Shown in pieces: positions 56,747 to 64,000 of a stretch of DNA of 64,000 bases. Position 1 is the first letter of the stretch. Each line of letters begins with the position of its first letter. The stretch is from Adenophora triphylla var. japonica (taxonomy: Eukaryota; Streptophyta; Magnoliopsida; Asterales; Campanulaceae): contig JAFEMH010002438.1 of the NCBI GenBank assembly GCA_022495995.1, positions 1 to 64,000 on the forward strand, read 5' to 3'. Both the position numbers and the translations under genes were made by a program. A model generated the notes under the pieces. That model worked only from the letters and a program-made list of their open reading frames with translations. It ran no database searches and had not been told where the DNA came from.

Positions 56747-57076
56747 CTAATCGGTTGAAAAAGATTGCTCTTCTTTTTCGCAAACTACTCTGGATCCTGG
56801 ATCAGTGGGTCCCGTCACTGCGTCTATAAGCCCCTCGTATTCCACCTGTATTTCGACCTCCCAGGGTGGACAGCCCCGGGCGAGGGTCCTATAGGGCAAG
56901 CGGGTCCCACCGACCGAAAGAAAAACGATCCTAAAAGTCTGGCGGGTAATCGAGCATTCGATGCAAATTACGGACAAAGCTGACGTCAAAGTCAAGATCA
57001 TGTCCGAGGGCTCGACAAAAAAGTCGGCATGACTTGGACTGATAAATGTCCACGATTGATCTTGACTTGTCGTCAA
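56747..57076 (-). CDS. Conserved pre-gag leader ORF (element D copy)
   Basis: The 109-codon frame ends with VGGTRLPYRTLARGCPPWEV, EIQVEYEGLIDAVTGPTDPG and an acidic/basic tail. The last 60 residues are the conserved part shared with B (33070-33258) and A (2528-2713); the first 50 are not shared. It stops 43 bp before the gag frame. I recognise no known domain. Confidence 0.6.
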   Translation of the reverse strand: MTTSQDQSWTFISPSHADFFVEPSDMILTLTSALSVICIECSITRQTFRIVFLSVGGTRLPYRTLARGCPPWEVEIQVEYEGLIDAVTGPTDPGSRVVCEKEEQSFSTD

Positions 57077-58025
57077 TTAGGCCGTAATTAGGCATGGAAT
57101 AATCATTAATCCTTGATGACTCAGTGTCAATGCTGGGAGTCAGTGTATAATTTGTGTCGGGCCGTGAGCCGAAGTCAAGGCGCCGGTCAATATATTGGTC
57201 AAAGCCTGCGGCGGAAAACCGGCATGACTTCGACTGATTAGGGTCCCCGAAAGATATTGAGTCGGTATGCCGACAAAGGCTTGAAAGGAAAGGTCTATAC
57301 ACAGACAGGGCATGACACAGACCAAACTAAAAACCAATCGGATCTCGGACAAAGTGTGTCACGGACAAGTGCATGGTCGACACGAGGCTCCATGGGATGT
57401 TTGGATAGTCCTGTGCTTGCACCGAGAGGCGTAATAAGACCAAACGGGCCACGACAAGGATTTCCCCGGGTTAGGGACGTAGTGTGCAGTATAAGGTCAC
57501 GTGCGCGTAGTGTGCAAGCAGTCTATCTTCTTTTTCTGAGTAAAATAGAAATTTTTCATATGTGTCTTAAAAATATGATGCATGATTTTTTTTATTTTTT
57601 TTGAAAATTTTCTTTTCTTTTTTTTTTTTGAAAAATCCTTTTTTTTTTTGAAATTCTTTTTTTTTTTGAAATTCTTTTTTTAAAAATTTTTTTTTTGAAA
57701 GTATATGCACACATAAGCACATAAGCACAAAAATTCCAACAGTTAGGGACATGATTCCGACAGTCAAAATTTTGACTTTTTCCGAGGCGGCCAAAACAAA
57801 CACGAAAATGTGCAAAAATCAACACACACAACAAATGATTTTTAATGCCGGGACGGAAATTTGACCCTCAAAAGCTTTTCTTTTTTTTTTTGAAAACAAT
57901 GATACCGGTGCGTGGGATTGTTAAACAACAATTTATCCCCGACTCGTGTTAGGAGGCGATAACGGGAAGTTTAATGGTTTCCACCAACATACCAAATATC
58001 ATTTTTTTTAGAAAAAGCATCTCTT
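57077..58025 (-). other. 5' leader of element D
   Basis: It includes two hairpin units related to those in the leader of B (about 56975-57060 and 57165-57250) and a region of T-rich low complexity (57585-57700, TTTTTTTTTGAAATTC type). A block before the primer site (57905-58025, ACGGGAAGTTTAATGGTTTC) is shared with B at about 34527-34545. Confidence 0.6.
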
Positions 58026-58044
58026 ATCCCCAGCGGAGTCGCCA
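58026..58044 (-). other. Primer-binding site of element D
   Basis: The minus strand reads TGGCGACTCCGCTGGGGAT, one base after the 5' LTR end. Confidence 0.92.
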
Positions 58045-58045
58045 C

Positions 58046-59943
58046 TGTGATGATGTGCCGCCAAAATTTTCCGAAAGGTTACTTTGAAATTTTCGTTTCT
58101 TTGAAAACCAATCGAAAAGACCGGAGTCGCCACGCCATTTTTGTTTTAAGGGCCAAAACTTTGAAAAATGCCCGATATTAGAGATTTGGGTTCGGAGGTC
58201 ACGTTACATGCCGGGAAGGACGTTAGTGTGCACCCGGAATGCCTCGTGAAACGAGTCTTCCAAGCTTAAAAACCATTTGTGTGTGTGTGTGTGTATTACT
58301 TTGGCCAAAATAAGTTGAAACTGAGGAAAGTAAAAATTTGGAATTCTTTATTAGACTTTGGACAGATCCCATAATTTTTGGTGTGATTTTTGGGTTGAGA
58401 TTTGACACTCAAAAGATTTTTGGAAGTTGAAAACCATTTCTGCCAGAATGAAAAAGACAGTGGACACTTGATTTTGAAATGGACTTTAGGGATTGAAAAC
58501 TCCAGAATCTGGGAAAAGTCCGAGAATGAAAAATGTTCAAAACACCTTAAATAAGGTTTCTGTAAAAGAACTTCCCATTTTGGAGATGATTTGAGGGACC
58601 AAAACCTTCTGGAAATCTCAGATGTGAGATCTGGATTTCCAGAGACTGATGAACTGACCTTTAAAGGAAAATTTGAAAAATGGAGTTTTACTCACGCAAA
58701 AAATATGTCTGGAAAGCTCTGGATGTTGGCTACAAAAATTATTTTGTAGTCAACACCAAATTCCAAGTTTATCTGTGTCCAAAAATTTAGACAATGGACT
58801 GAGGTCTTAGAAAATTGCTACTGGACAGCAACTTCTCAAGAAGGAAAATGTGATTTTAAAGGGGGTTTTGCATCCATGCTTGTCCCCATTTCCCTAGGTT
58901 TTGATTAGTAGTCACTAGACATTTTAGTGGTGATCTACTATATCAAACCATCCTTGGGGTACATTAGGACTTAAGTATTTCATTTGCTTGGGAAGGGGAA
59001 TTTTGTAGAGATGAAATTAAAGAGAAAAATCAACTAGAGATTTAGAATGTGGACCATTTGAGATGGTCATTCATGAAGATGAACTTCAAGATGACCATCT
59101 TAGGTCAAGATTTAAGTTAAACTAGACATAAAGTAAATCAAAGTAAGGAGAACAAGATGAACAAGAAGTTAAAAGGGAGTTTTAGGGTTTAGAGAAGGAG
59201 GGCTTTACCAATGGTGACACCCTATCTTCCTAGGCTTGGAATTTGACTTGAGGAGTATCAAGATTTGGTGTTTGACTTGAGGAGTATCAAGATTTGGTGT
59301 TTGAATTTGTGTTTGGGTGGATTCAAGGTTTGAATGTGTTTAGGGTTTGATGATAGAGTTGGTCAAAGAGAAAACAAGTAGATAACACTTAAGTCCTCTA
59401 TGTTTTCTCTCTAATCCTCCTCCTAAGGGGTGATTTGAGCTTGGATTGGTGTATGTATGAGAGTATGTATGAGAGTGTTTTGAAAGTATTTTGAGTGAGT
59501 GGGGTTTGGGAAAGATTGAAGAGAAAATGGTGGCAATTCTAGTGAATTCCCACTGTTTTCTCCCTATTTTTCGCCAGAATACAGCTTCTGTGAGCCAATT
59601 GTGTTGTGTAAACTGAGAGAGGAGGGTTCAATTTATAGGCCTCTGGAAATGTCAATAGGATCCGCATGGAGGGTATTGTAAACGTGCACTGTTCATTAAA
59701 TGCAGCTCCAGGCTTTGGACAGGAAGAATAAAATTCAAAAATCCAGCAGTTTATGTTTTTCAACTTGCCCAATTCGGATTTTTCCAATTTCTTTTGCTTT
59801 TTGAGATTCTTTCCTTGGTTTATCTTTAAATGGAAAACCCTAATCTACCCTTGGTGGTTAGAAATGTTAGAAATGTTAGGAATGTTAAAACTTCCGTTAA
59901 TTTTCTAACGAAAATGCTAACAACTCAAATTGGAGTACTTACA
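58046..59943 (-). repeat. 5' LTR of element D, 1898 bp
   Basis: Nearly identical to 47364-49275. HP2 is at 58207-58241 and HP1 at 58243-58255. TATA (minus) is at 59638-59629. The densest cluster of differences from the 3' LTR lies just upstream of TATA (about 59660-59672 against 48984-48995). Confidence 0.95.
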
Positions 59944-59948
59944 GCAGT

Positions 59949-60294
59949 CTAGGCAAAAGAAAGGGTGTGCATAAAAAAAAAGGCCTTATCTCGCGCGAGA
60001 TTACCTCTCGGCCTGAAACCATATTTTGTCCTTTTTCTCTCAAAAATGAACTACGTTAGACCTGAGCCTCTTATTTAATTACTGTAAAAGAGGAACGTAG
60101 GCAGCCTTCGGGTTCGGTCTAATCAAATAAATAAATCTACTTTTGTCATTTTATTAATCGAATGCATTTTATTAACGGCAAAAGGAAAATCCTAACCACA
60201 ACGACTAATTTGCTAAGCTAACAACCTTGAAAAAAATACTAATAAAATAAAAACTATTGATCTATCAAAGCAATCTCTTGGTACTCCTTAAGAT
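59949..60294 (+). other. Continuation of element C after D: palindrome and structured motif
   Basis: TCTCGCGCGAGA is at 59989-60000, with a weak second site TCTCGGCCTGAA at 60006-60017. A GAACTACG...AACGTAGGCAGCC motif is at 60048-60106, with an inner CCTCTT/AAGAGG pair. No coding sequence. Confidence 0.7.
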
Positions 60295-61824
60295 CTAGCC
60301 TTTCATTGACTTGGTAGGCCGGCGGACATGATCTCCACCGTCGTCGCGATCCTTCTTGCGCTTCGGACCCTTTGAAGCGGAGCACCCCTCGAGACGATCA
60401 AAGACAGATTCCGACAGCCTCTTGAAGATACTGGGCCTATCTAAAGCTTGCGTCTTTCCAGGCATCCCTTTGCCTCGCCTCTCGTACCAATCCCCGTCAA
60501 GAAAATCCTGGGTCGGATCGGTTCGTACATTAACATGATCAGACTGAGCCTCGCTCCTTCGCAAAATACTGCTAGCCACAAAAGAATCCCCTAGCAGTGA
60601 AAGCCGCAGATCATCAATCTTCTCCACACTAGGGTGGCCGGTATGAAGAAACCAATCCAAATACTTGTCGGATAAGAAGGTACTTGCATTAAAAGTCCGG
60701 AGGTTCGACCAGCGGTCCCGACTATTTCCTTCGTCCCATGGTTGAGCTAGCGCCTGCGCAAACTCTACACCAATGTAAGACACTTCACGAGAAGCTCCTT
60801 CAAAAAGATAAGTGTCCTGCGACTGACCAAACTGACGGAGCACCCGTTTGGGAAAATAGAAGGAGGAATCTCGCAAACCCGGGAGAACAACCCTGTCAAA
60901 ACCCTTGGTATTGGCAACATACTTGTTCAACCTCCAATAAGGCGGACACCAAAGAATATCAGCAGTTTCAGTCTTCGCAATCAACTCAGCCCACTCATCC
61001 ACCGAGAGATCCTTGATCAGTAATTTTCGCATATGATATGTGAACGGGAAATATTCCAGTGGGGGGCCTACCAGCTTGAGATGCTTCTTAAGTCAAATAG
61101 TCAACAGAAGAGGACTCCCTTGAGTCATGGCACCGGTCCTATGCAGCTCATCAAGACCATGCAGGGTTTCACCCAAGATTAGCGGGATAATGTTCCTAGA
61201 ACGTTTTCTAGCCTACAGAACAATTTCCACCAGTTGGGAGTCAACCAAGCCGTCCCTGCATGTAAACAGAACATCTCCGAAAAGAGAAAGGGCCAGAAAG
61301 TTCCGTTTGTAGACATGAAAGGCGTCATCATCGAATCCCAGCGAAGCGTTACGGAAAGAAGAGCAATCAACCCATTTGCGGTGAAATAACTCATAGCAAG
61401 TATCTAGGGGGATCCCTAGCAATTCATTCAAAGCCTCCGAATGATTCCTATGGTACTTAGGAACAGCAATCCCACCAGTCAAAGGCATATCCAAGATAAT
61501 GGCAAAGTCCTCCACAGTAGGCACCATCTCATTCAAAGAAAAATTGAAAAGATGAATAGAAGGATCCCAGAATTGAGCAGCACCCTGCAAGAGATTCCAA
61601 TCCGGTTGGAGGTTCTTCAAGGTAAAAAGGATTCTAAATCTGAATTCTGCCATAAACCTATTGCGAGATCGGTTGCGAAACGACCTCACAAAATCTCTTG
61701 ATGCTTGCTTGAAAGATTCAATCACTTCAGACGACAGAGAAAAATCATCGACAATCATGGACGTTGGGGCAATCTCATTGGAAGCCATGGATCGCAGGGT
61801 TGCAAAAGAAGCCAAGAGTTTCAC
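60295..61824 (-). pseudogene. Antisense DUF7745-like gene of element C
   Basis: A single 510-codon frame without introns is interrupted only by TAG (near 61211) and TGA (near 61093), which fit a Gln and a Trp codon. Blocks: LKNLQPDWNLLQGAAQFWD, a FSLNEMVPTVEDF motif, IIPLILGETLHGLDELH, DILWCPPYWRLNKYV and a basic, Lys/Arg-rich C-terminus (GPKRKKDRDDGGDHVRRP) that could serve nuclear entry. The element B and A copies share the first half; the block DI-W--P-WRL is shared with B. It runs opposite to pol and lies downstream of the PMD gene in the same orientation. Function unknown. Alternative start: the second Met, at about 61788. Confidence 0.82.
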
Positions 61825-61887
61825 CCTAACAGAATATCTCTAGAATTTGAAAGGCTAGAATGAGTTATCTGGCCGGACTACATGGTG

Positions 61888-61983
61888 ATTTTATAGGGAA
61901 AACTGACAAAATCCTGTTTGAAAAAGGAAGAGAACTCTGTCTGGGTATCGTGTCTCGCGCGAGATACCTTATCCCGCGCGATA
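61888..61983 (-). promoter_or_regulatory. Palindrome doublet and TATA box of the antisense DUF7745-like gene (element C)
   Basis: TCTCGCGCGAGA (61953-61964) and TCCCGCGCGATA (61972-61983) are offset by 19 bp, like the doublets in the LTR and leader of C. On the minus strand TATAAAAT follows at 61895-61888, about 65 bp nearer the gene, whose ATG is at 61824. Confidence 0.72.
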
Positions 61984-62332
61984 CATCGCTACGGCAAAAA
62001 TAGCAATAGTTCTGCTTAAACAACAATCTAGCCCCGACTTGACGAAGCAAGTCTCGAAAAACCTGCGTGTACAGCTCATAACATGCAGTAAAACATCAAG
62101 ATCAAGCTCAAAATTGTGGCTTGATGGCCATTCCATTCCATTTCCAAAAATATGGAAAGTCGAGAAAGTTAATTAACTAACTAATTAGACCTAGGTTTAG
62201 GGATTAAGAAAACCATGTTTTTGTGCTACCTACTTGTATCTAACAGGTACCAAAGAAAAAGAAAAATTGTCTGGGCCCACACGGCCAATATTTACAAATC
62301 ATCAGAAATCAAATAGAGAGAAAAGGAGGGGA

Positions 62333-64000
62333 TCACGCCATCAAGTCACCCGAGCTGCTGGCACCTCCGCCATCACCACCACGGGGGCTACCATCCCTCC
62401 TCGACCTCTTGGCTCCACAAGTAGGGGTCACCGCCGAGGCCACTATCGAGGCCACCAAAGAAGCCTTATGGAATAGCCTCTCGGACAGGTCCGATACCAG
62501 GGCCATCAGTCCCGCCATCTTGGTCGCTCCACGGTTGTAATCGGCTGCGGACATGGTGACCTGACAGCAAAAGAAAGGAAATGCTCAGATGAAGTCGGAC
62601 ATATGCACTTATATGGACGAATACGTGAAATATAAACAGAAACATACCGAGGAGACATCCGGCGGGAGGCGGTAACCCTCGGGAATATGATCCAGAGTCG
62701 GGATGTGGCCCATCATCGGCATACTCCCCATCATGTACGTGTAGCTCAAAGGGCCGAAATCTGGCACGAAGGGCAAAGAACCAGTAGCCTGGGAAAAAGT
62801 GCTAGGGGCTGATGAACCTGAGGCAGAAGCAGAGGCGGAGCCACGAGCGTGCGATCGCCTATCACCCACCAGAAGAGGACCCATCAGTCGAGGCAAGAAT
62901 TCCTCATAGGAGGCCCCGGGGATAACACAAGCCGTCGCCGCACAACCCACCAAGAAATCAGCATAATCATCCTCGGAAAGGGAGTAGGTGGGGTACATTG
63001 CCCTCGGCGGATCCGCCGACACCGTATATGGTAGTCTACCCCGGCCATGCTGTGGGAAGACCCGCTCACTGAGATACATGGTATCCCCCTCCAAAGATGC
63101 CAGCATCCTCTGCATCCCAGTGGCATCCCGAGCACGGTGGACTTCCTGCTCCAGCAGGATCCACGGATAAAGGCCTAGCCGCTCATACTCGAAAGCATCC
63201 AGCATGGCTCGCGCCTCTGCGACCGTCAGGGTCCACTCCTGATCCTCCTCCTCATCAATGCTCCGATTGGGGTGACTCCACCTCCTGATATCCGGGAACA
63301 GAGGGTTTGGACTGTCCAGCTCAAACTTCTATAAGCCAAGGACAGCGTAGCCCCATATCTACACAAAGGAAACAGAACGGATTCAGTACAAAATAAAGAC
63401 AAAGCATACAAGCAAAGGACAGAGACAAAGTCAAAAGCATACCTACCAGGCATAAGAATACCCCGACAGAGTATCCCTGGTGTGCCTACACGCCTCATCC
63501 ATGGCGTGATAGCAGAAGGCTAGCCCCGTTGAGCCCCAATCATATGTGCTCACCGCATCCAGATTCGCCAACAAACCCAACAGAAAAAGACGGGCCTTAG
63601 AGGAGTGGTTTGAAAAGATGGTCTCAGAAAGGATGTACCAAAGGGCACCCCGCACCAACCGATCGGTAACTGCATTTGGCTTCTCCGCGTAGTCCTCAAT
63701 CTGACGGCGGAGGGGTGTTAGCTTAGCAGCAAATCCCTTAACCTTGTTAGGGGAGAAACCAACCAACTGCCTCCACGTAGCAGGGCTCGCAGGCTTATAA
63801 CCCGCATTCTTCGAAAGGGGCTCGCCGGCGAACTCTAGCCCCATGATAGCAAGGAAATCAGTCGGAGTCATAGTCGCTTCCCCGAAGCGCAAATGCACGG
63901 TGTGGGTAGTATCCCACCACCTCTCCCGGATCGCCTGAAGGACTTGGGGAGTCCGTCTTATCCCCCGAAGATTATCAACAAAGGTCAATAGCCCCGTTTG
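62333..64000 (-). pseudogene. Antisense PMD gene of element C, 5' part outside the window
   Basis: Exons read on the minus strand: 64000-63443 (continuing beyond the window), 63358-62648 and 62560-62333, all in phase 0 with GT/AG borders at the positions used in element B. The first has RWWDTTHTVHLRFGEATMTP followed by TDFLAIMGLEFAGEPL, the PMD signature. The second carries LEGDTMYLSERVFPQHGRG and a Ser-rich tail. The last has an SKRSRRD-like basic patch (AKRSRRDG) and a Gly/Ser end. TAG codons at 63443-63445 (exon end) and 63329-63331 are in frame, both compatible with Gln codons changed by one C to T transition. Otherwise the frame is open. Its promoter is not in the window. Confidence 0.85.

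Larger units (their letters stand above)
47364..59943 (-). mobile_element. Element D: gag-only, non-autonomous Tat-type LTR element, target duplication gcagt
   Basis: It is flanked by gcagt at 47359-47363 and 59944-59948. LTRs 47364-49275 (3') and 58046-59943 (5') are almost identical; by eye I count roughly 12-18 differences plus a few short-repeat indels. Internally, right to left: primer site, leader, leader ORF, gag, a structured motif, then 2.5 kb of tandem arrays. There is no RT, RNase H, integrase or antisense gene anywhere. The gag is itself frameshifted. The element must have moved with enzymes supplied by a relative. Confidence 0.93.
39891..64000 (+). mobile_element. Element C: Tat/Ogre-type LTR retrotransposon, right end outside the window
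   Basis: 5' LTR 39891-40712, primer site, 1.25-kb leader, gag (41990-42799), pol (42995-47243), a 12.6-kb insertion (element D), then two antisense genes (60295-61824 and 62333 to beyond 64000). The 3' LTR lies outside the window. The protease and much of gag are missing. Palindromes of the type TCTCGCGCGAGA are scattered through LTR, leader, the post-pol region and the antisense-gene promoter, which ties the pieces on both sides of D into one element. Confidence 0.88.

Noticed and set aside
57567..57834. Lys-rich minus-strand frames
   Set aside because: They are translations of poly-T low-complexity DNA in the leader of element D.

Overview
This window looks like nuclear DNA from a flowering plant with a repeat-rich genome. 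I see no ordinary host gene. Almost every base can be assigned to nested mobile elements. The evidence is: long LTRs starting TGTAAGTAC, primer-binding sites reading TGGCGACTCnGCTGGGGA, Ty3/gypsy pol genes with two RNase H modules (Tat/Ogre type), plant mobile domain (PMD) genes with introns, and a MuDR-like (MULE) transposase with a SWIM finger. Nothing bacterial or organellar is visible.

Layout. (1) Element A, plus strand, from before base 1 to 18952: 5' LTR (cut by the window edge), leader ORF, decayed gag, two protease-like segments, a truncated RT, then antisense genes, a 34-bp tandem array and the 3' LTR. (2) A sits inside element B, minus strand, 18953-36390: 5' LTR at the right end, then leader ORF, a gag remnant and a nearly complete RT-RH-IN, with two antisense genes on the plus strand and three tandem-repeat belts at the left. 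B's PMD gene is split by a solo LTR (F, 22072-24305, duplication gatgg). (3) B interrupts a MULE (36391-39890) that keeps an ULP1-like exon and the C-terminal half of a transposase; the MULE also holds solo LTR E (37014-38424, duplication gtatg). (4) Element C, plus strand, 39891 to past 64000, cuts the MULE transposase. It carries gag, pol and the same antisense gene pair. (5) Element D, minus strand, 47364-59943 (duplication gcagt), sits inside C. It has nearly identical LTRs, a gag remnant, several tandem arrays and no pol.

How the parts work together. In A, B and C the order in the sense of the element is the same: pol, then on the opposite strand a DUF7745-like gene and a PMD gene, then (A and B; C runs out of the window) tandem repeats and 3' LTR. 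Family-specific CG-cored palindromes, often paired at fixed spacing, lie just upstream of the LTR TATA box and also upstream of the antisense genes. This suggests that antisense-encoded proteins and LTR promoters share one regulatory site. All six LTR families share two consecutive stem-loops whose stems differ in sequence but still pair. A second paired motif (GAACTACG...CGTAGG) recurs ten times, always in the sense orientation of its element.

Every gene is damaged by stops, frameshifts or deletions. Reading was by eye. Domain names come from recognised motifs, not searches, and the name DUF7745 is from memory.
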